A stretch of DNA of 64,000 nt. Source: Gammaproteobacteria bacterium. GTDB lineage: Bacteria; Pseudomonadota; Gammaproteobacteria; Pseudomonadales; Pseudomonadaceae. The position numbers and the translations under genes are program-made. The notes under the pieces are model-generated. The model made no database searches. It worked only from the letters and a program-made list of their open reading frames with translations, and was not told where the DNA came from. The stretch covers positions 59,512 through 123,511 of the forward strand of contig JAAYFD010000032.1 of assembly GCA_012728415.1 (NCBI GenBank). Reading direction: 5' to 3'. Of the stretch, positions 55,088 through 63,096 are shown in pieces (the first letter of the stretch is position 1; each line of letters starts with the position of its first letter).

Positions 55088-55435
55088 TCAGTGGGGCGGC
55101 CGCCAGTCTGGGTGAGTTCGGATCAGGCGGGCCGCAAAACGCGGGTGAATATGGCATTGCTCGGCCAGGTCGTGGCGATCCACAAAACCATGCACCAGCA
55201 GATAGTCAGGCGAGCAGCCCAGCAGGCCGGCGAGCTTTTCCAGCCACTCCATTGCCTGCGGCGGCGAATCACTCGCCTCGTGCAGCGCCTTGATGATCTC
55301 CAGGCGGTGGGTGCGGATTTCCTGCAGCAACTCACCGGGAGGCTCATGGTCGGCTTCCCAGGTCAGGCGTCCATCTTCCAGCACCAACTGGATGCCTTCA
55401 GCTTGGGCCAGCTCCAGCAATTGCGCGGCACTCAT
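55088..55435 (-). CDS. TubC N-terminal docking domain-like protein
   Basis: AAQLLELAQAEGIQLVLEDGRLTWEADHEPPGELLQEIRTHRLEIIKAL. Confidence 0.55.
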   Translation of the reverse strand: MSAAQLLELAQAEGIQLVLEDGRLTWEADHEPPGELLQEIRTHRLEIIKALHEASDSPPQAMEWLEKLAGLLGCSPDYLLVHGFVDRHDLAEQCHIHPRFAARLIRTHPDWRPPH

Positions 55436-57428
55436 ATCTCACCCCGGAATTTGGCAGGTGCTGCGACATTTGCGACTTTTGCGACAAGCCCCGTGGCTGC
55501 TGGGTTTGGCTGTTGCGACAGCGTCGCGACAGGCTGCGACAAATGCGGCGTTGGGGTGTCGCTGTCGCAGCGCGTCGCAATCGTGTCGCAGACCTTCTGG
55601 CCTTGAGCTGCGCGGGTTGTCGCAAAATTCGCAGTTGTCGCAGAGGGTGCGAGATTGAAGGTCTTGCCATCGACGGTGTGCAGCCAGCGGTGCTCAACCA
55701 GTACGGCCAAGATCGAGTCACGCTGCTTGGCGCTTTTACGGATGAAGGGCGGGCCTTCACGTTGCAGGGTGCGTGCATCGAAGCTATGCCAATGATTTGT
55801 CAGCAACCAGTCCAGCAGACGCTGAGCTTGGAGCAACTGCGGATCAACCTTGCTCGGATTGGTCAGGCGCAGAGCCTCGCCCAAATACCAGCGCACCAGC
55901 ACGGCAGCTCGGTCGATCAGATCGGCACCAATACGCTCGCGGCCTTCTACCACGGCAAATATTCCCGCAATGCGCAGCAGGTTCTCGGCCCCCTTGGCGG
56001 CGGTCGGTTTTATCTCCTGCATGCCGCCACCCTGGCCAAGCTGGCGTTCGATGGCATCGTACTCAGCAATCCACAGATCCAAGGCGGCAGTCTCCAGCAC
56101 CAAAATGGGCGGGGCCAACTCCCCGCGCTCATCCTTGATGGGCTCCTGCGCCAACAGGCAGGCCATGCGCTGCCAGTAGCGACCGAGGCGAGGATCACGG
56201 GACGGGTCGGCGTCACGGTAGAAGCGCGTGCCGGCCAGTGACTCCGGCCAGGCGATTAGGAAGCGGCGAGAAAGCCTTGCCCCTGCATGAGCGGATTGCT
56301 CAGCACCTCGGTGGCGACGATGGGCTGGATCATCAGATGGACACTCAGCCGGCAGCCGAAGCGGGCCGAGCTTTCTCCCTCTGATGCACGGGTGCGGCTG
56401 ATCGGTGCGCCGTCCCAAAGCTTCGACAGGCCAGCCACGCTCTTGAGCGCGTTCTCAGGCTTGGCGGCATGGCCGCCAAAGAACTGCCCGCCTTCGTCAC
56501 TGAACAGACCTTGTGAAGGGTGGCCACGCAGCAGGGACTTTTGCAGCCCCTCCAGGGTCGGCTCTTCGGAGAGGATGAACGGCAACGGCGGTGCCTCGGG
56601 CTCCAGCAGTTTGCCCAGATCATTGGCCACCGATTCGGGGTCGCCTTTAGCCTTGTCGAGAATGTTGGCGCGGGCTTTCTGGTAGGCATCGCGCTGGTCG
56701 CGGTACTCCTTGGCATCGACCTTGTACTGTTCCAGCAATTCGCGCTGATGCTGCTGGTGCGCCTGCAATGCCAGACGATCCGCTGCCGATTTGCGGTCGC
56801 CCGACTCAGCCACCGTCAGCGCGAACAACGACAGCGGCTGGTCTGCGGTGATGATCCCGAGCGGCGAATAGCAGCCTTTTACCCGGCCACCGGAGAGAAA
56901 GCGCTTGCTGCCGTCGGGGTGGATGCGTTGCACATTCACCAGCTGGCCATTGAGTGTCAGCGGCACCAGTAGCACGTTGCCCTTCTGGCGCAGGTTGTAG
57001 GGGCGGCAGCCCTTGGCGATCAGGTAGGGGTGGCCGGGATCGGCACGGCGGGCATCACACCACAGGCGGTTGACATATTCTGCCGCTGCTTGATTGCGCT
57101 GGCGCCTCTCCACTTCATGCTGACGCTTGGCCTGCTCGTTACGTTTGCGGATCAGCTCAGCCTGCAGCGAATCAGCTGGCTTGCGAGCGCTCCAGGTGTG
57201 CCAGTGGCCGCCATCCTTCCAAGTGCCGTACCAGCCCGATGCGATGGCGTCCACGTGCAGACAGTAGACACCATTCAAGGTGCCAGGCTTGTCGCCGGGG
57301 ACGTGGAAGCGGTGTATCTGGCCATCTCCCTCTGGTACGAAATCGATCTTGCCAATTACGCTTTGCATAGAGTCACGGAAAAGAATCGCCGCATCGGAAA
57401 GGAGGGGGAAGTAAAGAGCGCGGCCCAT
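55432..57428 (-). pseudogene. DUF3987/toprim-primase-like replication protein, frameshifted
   Basis: ORF 56256-57428 (N part, ...SNPLMQGQGFLA) and ORF 55432-56418 (RRFLIAWPESLAGTRFY...) join in frame if one nucleotide is restored near 56270. Confidence 0.75.
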
Positions 57429-57649
57429 TAGACGTCACGCTCTTTGATTTTTGTGGCCAGCCAGGCGTTCAGCTCGGCGATAACGTAGTAGGCCGTGGCT
57501 TGGCGACTGTCACTGAACTTTATGGGTTTGGGGAAGGTCGGGTCTTTCTTGCGCAGCTTGTCCAGCCCGGAGCGGGTCTGGCCAATGACCTTGCAGACCT
57601 CAGTCTGGGGGATGAGTGCTTGATCAATCTTTGAGTGAACTGGGTGCAT
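57428..57649 (-). CDS. alpA: AlpA family transcriptional regulator / excisionase-like
   Basis: LIPQTEVCKVIGQTRSGLDKLRKKDPTFPKPIKFSDSRQATAYYVIAELNAWL. Confidence 0.85.
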   Translation of the reverse strand: MHPVHSKIDQALIPQTEVCKVIGQTRSGLDKLRKKDPTFPKPIKFSDSRQATAYYVIAELNAWLATKIKERDV

Positions 57650-57724
57650 CTGAGCGCCTCCGTATTGGGTACGGAGGCAATTTAATTGGAGGGTGGGGTG
57701 AGGCCTAAACCGTCATAAATGCGC

Positions 57725-58207
57725 TTATGATGGCGGTAAAATATCCCCTGCCAGTATTCTTAGAGTATCATCTGGCAGAATCTCTATGCCCTCCCGATAG
57801 GTTTTGTATGCGCGCTCTACCGTCCGGTCGCTGATAGACAGGTGCCCTGCAGCGTCTGAAACGGCGCATTCCCAGCTAATGCCTTTACGCATTTGCAGGA
57901 TTACGATGCAAGCTGCGCGCAGGTCTCGTTCTGTATTGTCAGGGCGGTTGTATTTGCCTTTGATCGCTTTCAGGCCGAGGGCTTGGTCGGCGCTGTGCCC
58001 TTGCAGGATCTGGGCAAAAACGTGCTGCATCAGCGAGTGAAGTAGGGCTGGGTCAAAATCAATCTCGTCACGCATCCGCTCGTGGAACAGCTCTATCACC
58101 TTTTTAGACAGTTCAGGGTCGAAGTTGCCTTTGAGGTACTGGATGACGTTGTACAGGCCTTCGGGCGTAACCTCGTCCCATTTGCGCTTTCCTGGCATTT
58201 GCATCAC
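57725..58207 (-). CDS. hypothetical island protein
   Basis: intact 160-aa ORF between alpA and integrase remnant. Confidence 0.6.
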   Translation of the reverse strand: MMQMPGKRKWDEVTPEGLYNVIQYLKGNFDPELSKKVIELFHERMRDEIDFDPALLHSLMQHVFAQILQGHSADQALGLKAIKGKYNRPDNTERDLRAACIVILQMRKGISWECAVSDAAGHLSISDRTVERAYKTYREGIEILPDDTLRILAGDILPPS

Positions 58208-58836
58208 TAGGCCCCTTGTTTAAGCTCGACAAGATTGCTGGTAGCCAGCTTGTCCAGATGGTCGGCATACCACTGCATCATCACCTTGCGCTGCTTCAGG
58301 TAGGTGCTCTTGTCGTAATTGCACGCAAAAACTCCATCCACTCCATTGGCATGATGCCGGTGTATGGCCGCTTGCCGAATATGGGGAATACGTGCTTTTC
58401 AAGTGCACCAATGGTGCGGACCGCAGTACCTTCGCTCCAGGTTTTGCACTTGGCTGCATACCATTCGCGAGCCAGGTGCTCAAAGGTGTTGTTCGCAGCT
58501 TCGAGTTCTGCGGCTCGCTTGGTCGCCATGATACTGCCGTCCTTCGCAGTGTTGTTACGTAGCTCACGGACTTTCCGACGGGCCTGTTCACCAGTCAGTC
58601 GATGGTCGCCAGTGCCATAGCCGCCCAGCCCTAGCCATGACCATTTACTTACCGTCTGCTTTTTTGTAGCGCAGCTGCCAAGATTTGGAGCCGTCTGGTT
58701 TGACGCGGAAGTACAAGCCGTCGCCATCCAGCTCGCGATACTCTTTTGCTTCGGGTGCCAGGCTGGCGAGTACGGTGTCGGCAAGTGGGCGGCGTTTGAT
58801 CTCGCTGCGTTTCATGCTTGTATCCCCGTGGTTCAA
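58208..58836 (-). pseudogene. P4-type tyrosine integrase, frameshifted and internally deleted
   Basis: N-term MKRSEIKRRPLADTVLASLAPEAKEYRELDGDGLYFRVKPDGSKSWQLRYKKADGK / frameshift / WSWLGLGGY...TPMEW-like MPMEWMEFLRA / then only the C-tail NYDKSTYLKQRKVMMQWYADHLDKL. Confidence 0.85.
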
Positions 58837-58900
58837 TTTATTTCAAAGGATACACGGAAGGCAATTGTGTGTGAGGTTGTTGGGGAGCGTTCAGATACAA

Positions 58901-58925
58901 GAAAGCCCGCGCAAGGCGGGCTTTC
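58901..58925. terminator. intrinsic terminator-like hairpin beside att
   Basis: GAAAGCCCG-cgcaagg-CGGGCTTTC. Confidence 0.65.
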
Positions 58926-58967
58926 AGGGGTGTTTTCAGCCATGTGGGTACATGTGAAAACTTGCAT

Positions 58968-58998
58968 TTGGTGGAGCCGGGGGGATTTGAACCCCTGC
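58968..58998 (-). other. tRNA/tmRNA 3'-end fragment, proximal attachment site
   Basis: minus strand GCAGGGGTTCAAATCCCCCCGGCTCCACCA: T-loop and acceptor-CCA, but no full tRNA or ssrA body adjacent. Confidence 0.65.
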
Positions 58999-59114
58999 TT
59001 TGAAAGTCCACTGGCGGCCCATGCCAGTCATTACAGGGGTTTGCGGTTTCCTTTGCAGCCTTTGGCGGCATGTGGCGTCCTGCTCTTGGGCAAATACTGG
59101 GCAAACTTTAGGTT

Positions 59115-59792
59115 TTACGGCGCCATCTCACCAGCCAAGCAGAACATCTGGTTACGGCTACAGTTTTCCTGAAAAAACCGCTTTGCTCCCTTTCTGCAGT
59201 CTCTGTATCTCAAGCTGCCTGCTTTCTCGTTTGAGCAAACAGAGCTTGTATCAATCCTTGAACCAATCACATCATAGGAAAACCGGCCTGACGTTCGCGT
59301 CTTTCTTCCGCCTCTGCCCGACTGCACCGAATCCCAATACCAGGGGGCCCATTCTCTGTACCTGGTCGGTGCTTTTCTTGTCTGGGGTTTTGCCCGGCTT
59401 GTCATTGTTGGCGGTGGAATACTATTCACTGCACCTTTCGGCACATAGTTCTGATCATTGAAAACCGTCTGTTTTTTACCCGTGCCAGGCTGGTCTACCG
59501 GTTGCACCGCTCTTTCTATATGTAACTGCTTTGCAGGCTCTGCCATAACTGGCGCTTTTGCCTGTACCGGTTCCGGTGACCTGGCCACAGCCTGCATACG
59601 CTTCTGGACGGCTGCCTGTTCTTGGACTCGCCTTTGCTCTATCTGTTTCAGATCTTCCTGGTAAAACCACCAGCCGATTAGAGCTGCAATAGCCAATGTC
59701 ACCAGGCTTGAAATAATGATAGGTGTGTTTCTCTTTTTCGGCTTAGGTGCCAGCTGGTCCCGTTCTGTAACCCTTATTTCCATTGATACCAT
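59115..59792 (-). CDS. hypothetical single-TM prophage protein
   Basis: 225-aa ORF with TM TPIIISSLVTLAIAALIGWWFY. Confidence 0.5.
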   Translation of the reverse strand: MVSMEIRVTERDQLAPKPKKRNTPIIISSLVTLAIAALIGWWFYQEDLKQIEQRRVQEQAAVQKRMQAVARSPEPVQAKAPVMAEPAKQLHIERAVQPVDQPGTGKKQTVFNDQNYVPKGAVNSIPPPTMTSRAKPQTRKAPTRYREWAPWYWDSVQSGRGGRKTRTSGRFSYDVIGSRIDTSSVCSNEKAGSLRYRDCRKGAKRFFQENCSRNQMFCLAGEMAP

Positions 59793-59817
59793 CTTTCTGT
59801 AATTTTTCGGGTGATTA

Positions 59818-60087
59818 TCATCCCGCGTTTTGTTTGCCTGATGTTTCGTTTGCCTGGTCGTAGGCAGGGCTGGTCTGCCCTATTTCTGGCGCAACATTTC
59901 CCGTTGTCAGCCAAAAAGCCCAGTTTGGGTATAGCTTCCCAAGCTCTTCAATTTCTACGGCACCAAAGCGAGCCCGTCCCCGCTTTATGTTCTGCCAGCG
60001 TACATATTCTTTGCTGTTTGGTTTTGCCAGGTCTTCCAGGCTAGCCATACCAAGCAACAGCTTAGCTCTATCGGTTATATCCATCAT
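59818..60087 (-). CDS. putative phage repressor (DNA-binding)
   Basis: 89 aa, ITDRAKLLLGMASLEDLAKPNSKEYVRWQNIKRGRARFGAVEIEELGKLYPNWAFWLTTG; divergent from the prophage + strand genes. Confidence 0.6.
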   Translation of the reverse strand: MMDITDRAKLLLGMASLEDLAKPNSKEYVRWQNIKRGRARFGAVEIEELGKLYPNWAFWLTTGNVAPEIGQTSPAYDQANETSGKQNAG

Positions 60088-60134
60088 TCATCTTATACAA
60101 ACAAATTATCAAAATATCAGCCTACAGGCTTGCA

Positions 60135-60177
60135 TGTACTGCGTACACATGTACAATGGACATATGTAGATAGTACA
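60135..60177. promoter_or_regulatory. prophage operator array
   Basis: TGTACtgcGTACA, TGTACA, GTACA half-sites between divergent repressor and + strand genes. Confidence 0.5.
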
Positions 60178-60225
60178 TCAGCCATTACCGGCCATTACCG
60201 GCAAGTCAAGTTTAAGGGGTTTTTC

Positions 60226-60450
60226 ATGCAACAGCTAGCAATCAAGGATGCGGACCAAGTGCAAAAGCTTTTGATCGCTCCCCCGGTCATGCCCTGGCGC
60301 GATTTTGCTGCATGGGTCCAGCTTTCTGATGACGTTGTTGAGCACTGGGTAAAGCGCGGCTATTTGCCAACCGTGAAAATCGGTCGTTACCGGATGGTGA
60401 ATATCGCTCTACTGACCCATCAATTGCTCAACGATGAATATGAGGTTTAA
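60226..60450 (+). CDS. small HTH/excisionase-like prophage protein
   Basis: MPWRDFAAWVQLSDDVVEHWVKRGYLPTVKIGRYRMVNIALLTHQLL. Confidence 0.6.
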   Translation: MQQLAIKDADQVQKLLIAPPVMPWRDFAAWVQLSDDVVEHWVKRGYLPTVKIGRYRMVNIALLTHQLLNDEYEV

Positions 60451-60453
60451 GCC

Positions 60454-61008
60454 ATGACTATTATGAGCCGTTCCGAAGTCCTAGAAAGCCTGCGCACTTA
60501 CCTGATGATGATGCAGCACCAGGTAAAGCAAGTGGGTAAAGCTGCCAAAGGTACTTTTAATTTCGATTTCTACTTGCGTGCAAGTAAGGCGTTTATAAAA
60601 AAGCGTGATCTTTATTTAACGCTTGGCGTTTTGACCAATGACGACTATGAAGACTTGCACCGCCTGCACCAGGTGATTCTTGATGAAATGGAGGTTGCAA
60701 GTCGTGACCAGTTCCCAGAAAAACGCGCTTTATTCTTCTCGGCACCTTACCGAAACGCTCCGAAAGATGCGCAAGGCTATCCACTGCAGCCGGTGCAGCT
60801 GTGTAATTTGCTGGAGCAAGAAATATTTAAAGGATTACCAGCGTTCTGCGAGCCTGGAAAAGCACCTTCCAACATCCAGGCATCAAAATACATTCCGTTC
60901 TTCACACTCAACGAATTTGAGGGGTTCAAACAGATTGCCCCGCGGTTCTCTGACAATTGGCGTCCAACGCTCACCGTTACAAAAAGAATTCTTTTACATA
61001 CTCGATGA
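60454..61008 (+). CDS. hypothetical inovirus-like protein
   Basis: 184-aa ORF collinear with the prophage. Confidence 0.55.
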   Translation: MTIMSRSEVLESLRTYLMMMQHQVKQVGKAAKGTFNFDFYLRASKAFIKKRDLYLTLGVLTNDDYEDLHRLHQVILDEMEVASRDQFPEKRALFFSAPYRNAPKDAQGYPLQPVQLCNLLEQEIFKGLPAFCEPGKAPSNIQASKYIPFFTLNEFEGFKQIAPRFSDNWRPTLTVTKRILLHTR

Positions 61009-61022
61009 AGTAGAGGCCAGCT

Positions 61023-61253
61023 ATGAAAGGCACTGAAAAGATCAAAATTCCACCCCGTCAAAAGCAGATTGACGATAAAAACAGGCGTTTTTACGTTATG
61101 GCCCCGTCCAGCGTCAAGTTGGCACTGGAAAAGGAAGCATTTAACCGCGGTACTGACCTTTGGACCCTGGGCGGCCAGGTGCTTTGCCAATGGATTGCGG
61201 CGGGCTTCCCGGATCAGATCGTCAGCCGTGACCCTGAGACAGCGGAGGAGTAA
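61023..61253 (+). CDS. hypothetical small prophage protein
   Basis: 76-aa ORF MKGTEKIKIPPRQKQIDDKNRRFYVMAPSSVKLALEKEAF. Confidence 0.55.
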   Translation: MKGTEKIKIPPRQKQIDDKNRRFYVMAPSSVKLALEKEAFNRGTDLWTLGGQVLCQWIAAGFPDQIVSRDPETAEE

Positions 61254-61293
61254 CCAGGTGAACGCTTTTACTGACTTTCAAACACCTTCGATC

Positions 61294-61456
61294 CTTTCCC
61301 CTCTGCCCGTCGCGTCGTGTCGCTCGCGTGACCCGTCCGGCGCTTTTCTTAAGGCTGTAAAGGGCGCGAAGCGGCGTAGCGAACCCTTTACAGCCTTAAG
61401 AAAGGTGCCAGGGTTCACAAGCGAGCAGCACGAAACGCGACGGGTAGAGGGGAAAG
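61294..61456. repeat. nested large inverted repeat (candidate filamentous phage ori/packaging hairpin)
   Basis: outer 22-nt arms CTTTCCCCTCTGCCCGTCGCGT/ACGCGACGGGTAGAGGGGAAAG (1 mismatch); inner perfect 20-nt arms TTTCTTAAGGCTGTAAAGGG/CCCTTTACAGCCTTAAGAAA. Confidence 0.85.
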
Positions 61457-61553
61457 CCCCCCTGCCCCGAGCCGAGAAGAAGCGAGCGCTTTTAAGACTT
61501 TCCGAATCCGCTGGGTTTCAGTGTCAAGTGGACCGTGGAATAAATGGGAGGGC

Positions 61554-61586
61554 CCCAAATAAAACGGCTTTGTCGTTTTATTTGGG
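61554..61586. repeat. hairpin
   Basis: CCCAAATAAAACG-gctttgt-CGTTTTATTTGGG. Confidence 0.85.
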
Positions 61587-61728
61587 AGGTACCCGTTTAT
61601 GCCGCGAAAGCCACTTGTACACCCCCACCAATAAACACGCTCCCGGCTGGGGTCGGGTAATCATGGCCGCCAGGCCATTATTCCCCGCACCCCTGCCACG
61701 TGGCGAACGCAGGGATAACAAGGGACAG

Positions 61729-61747
61729 CGTCCCTTGGTTTTGATTC
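61729..61747. repeat. short hairpin
   Basis: CAAGGGAC-agc-GTCCCTTG. Confidence 0.7.
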
Positions 61748-61779
61748 ACGGGGTTTGGGGGACCCGGATGCTTATTAAT

Positions 61780-61828
61780 CGAATTAAAACGGCTTCCGTT
61801 TTGATTCGATTAATAAGCAGCTGGAGCG
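61780..61828. repeat. large hairpin
   Basis: GCTTATTAATCGAATTAAAACG-gcttc-CGTTTTGATTCGATTAATAAGC. Confidence 0.85.
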
Positions 61829-61977
61829 TTAATCAGCTATTGCACGGACTGCTTGTAAAGAAGCCGCCGAAGGCGACATTACCGCTTTTAATGCAGAACT
61901 GAAACAGTTTTAACCAACCGCTGAATGATCAGCATTACCTGTAAGAAAGCCTGTTAAATCAGGCAGGAGAAAGAAAA

Positions 61978-62313
61978 ATGCAACTTCAAGCCATGTTGTT
62001 GAGCGTCCAGAAAACCATTGTTGACCGCAACATTTATGCAAAGGCGTTTATTGCCTTGCCAGCTGATAACGAAAAAGACGCAGTCAGCAGCGTGATGCAG
62101 CTGGGCATCCAGGAAGACAAAGCTGAAGAGGTTTTTAAACAGGTTGTTGATAACAACCTGAAGCTGGGCGAGCTGGTCAACGTGGGCGTAACCATTGTCC
62201 GCGGTGCACAGAACAGCGTAAAGCAGGTAGTGACCTCTATCACCAGTGTACAGCGTCCAGCGCAGCAGCCAGCATCACAACGTGATGTTCCATCAAAGTC
62301 TGAACAAAAGTAA
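61978..62313 (+). CDS. putative ssDNA-binding (gpV-like) phage protein
   Basis: 111 aa, position directly upstream of coat genes; assignment by synteny only. Confidence 0.45.
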   Translation: MQLQAMLLSVQKTIVDRNIYAKAFIALPADNEKDAVSSVMQLGIQEDKAEEVFKQVVDNNLKLGELVNVGVTIVRGAQNSVKQVVTSITSVQRPAQQPASQRDVPSKSEQK

Positions 62314-62326
62314 TTGAGGATTTTTA

Positions 62327-62527
62327 GTGAATATTCTTGTATGTGACCAACCTTTTGACCTGAGCGCCGGAGCTGCAATGTGCCCTGGTCAACTTGGTAC
62401 GGTTGCATATGAGGGTAACCCGGCAAATGCCGGATTAACCTGGCAGGAAGTAGAAGAGTTACAGGACGGTGTTCTGGTTTTATTTGCTGCCGTATTTGGT
62501 TTCCTGGTACTCAGGAAGCTGCTTTAA
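62327..62527 (+). CDS. small membrane protein, putative minor coat protein
   Basis: GTG start; C-terminal TM LVLFAAVFGFLVLRKLL. Confidence 0.6.
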   Translation: MNILVCDQPFDLSAGAAMCPGQLGTVAYEGNPANAGLTWQEVEELQDGVLVLFAAVFGFLVLRKLL

Positions 62528-62545
62528 CTTTAAGAGGTATTTCTT

Positions 62546-62746
62546 ATGAAAAATCTTATGAAGCGCGGCATTGCCGCATCTGTTGCCACTGGTGCCGTGA
62601 TCTCCGGAAGTGCTTTTGCAGCTGTGCCTGCAGATGCCCTTGATGCGTTGACTGAAGCATCCTCTGATGTGGGAACTATCGGCTGGGCCGTGTTCGCTGT
62701 CATTATTGCCGCAATGGCTTTCAAGTACATGCGCCGAGCGCTGTAA
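62546..62746 (+). CDS. filamentous phage major coat protein (gpVIII-like)
   Basis: signal peptide ...GSAFA, acidic N-terminus, TM TIGWAVFAVIIAAMAF, basic tail KYMRRAL. Confidence 0.88.
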   Translation: MKNLMKRGIAASVATGAVISGSAFAAVPADALDALTEASSDVGTIGWAVFAVIIAAMAFKYMRRAL

Positions 62747-62750
62747 ACAA

Positions 62751-62781
62751 CAAAGGGCGCTCAAATGGGCGCCCTTTTTCT
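62751..62781 (+). terminator. intrinsic terminator after the major coat gene
   Basis: AAAGGGCGCtcaaatgGGCGCCCTTTTTC. Confidence 0.85.
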
Positions 62782-62856
62782 TTCATTGTTGTGTGCCTTG
62801 TTCCGCTGGGGAGCGGAAGGCACACACCAATGCAAGAACAACCTGGGGCAAATTCT

Positions 62857-62928
62857 ATGAGTATTCAGTGGTTTTATTTGATTGTCGTAACGCTCGCGTT
62901 TTGGGCGTTGTTCTTCGGGAGAATCTGA
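62857..62928 (+). CDS. 23-aa membrane mini-protein, candidate minor virion protein
   Basis: MSIQWFYLIVVTLAFWALFFGRI; not in the ORF track. Confidence 0.5.
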   Translation: MSIQWFYLIVVTLAFWALFFGRI

Positions 62929-62930
62929 GC

Positions 62931-63092
62931 ATGTGGGAATCACCGAATCTGCTATCAGATCCAGCGCCGGTAAATCTTGTCAAGCGCAATGTGCAGAACC
63001 GCTTGGGCATCAATGCGGCTCAGTCTGGCAATGTTGGGCATGTATTGTATGAAGTAAAGCGATTACAGAAGCGGCAAAAGGGCGAGGGTTAG
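62931..63092 (+). CDS. 53-aa hypothetical prophage protein
   Basis: MWESPNLLSDPAPVNLVKRNVQNRLGINAAQSGNVGHVLYEVKRLQKRQKGEG. Confidence 0.5.
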   Translation: MWESPNLLSDPAPVNLVKRNVQNRLGINAAQSGNVGHVLYEVKRLQKRQKGEG

Positions 63093-63096
63093 GGAT

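Noticed and set aside
55513-56241. 242-aa plus-strand ORF
   Set aside because: Antisense to the DUF3987-type gene, which has convincing family-like sequence.
58838-59104. 88-aa minus-strand ORF across the att fragment
   Set aside because: Contains SRGSNPPGSTKCK, the usual false translation of a tRNA/tmRNA 3' end.
61069-61902. 277-aa plus-strand ORF in the prophage
   Set aside because: Overlaps the 76-aa gene in another frame and reads straight through large perfect inverted repeats; low-complexity translation typical of noncoding hairpin DNA.
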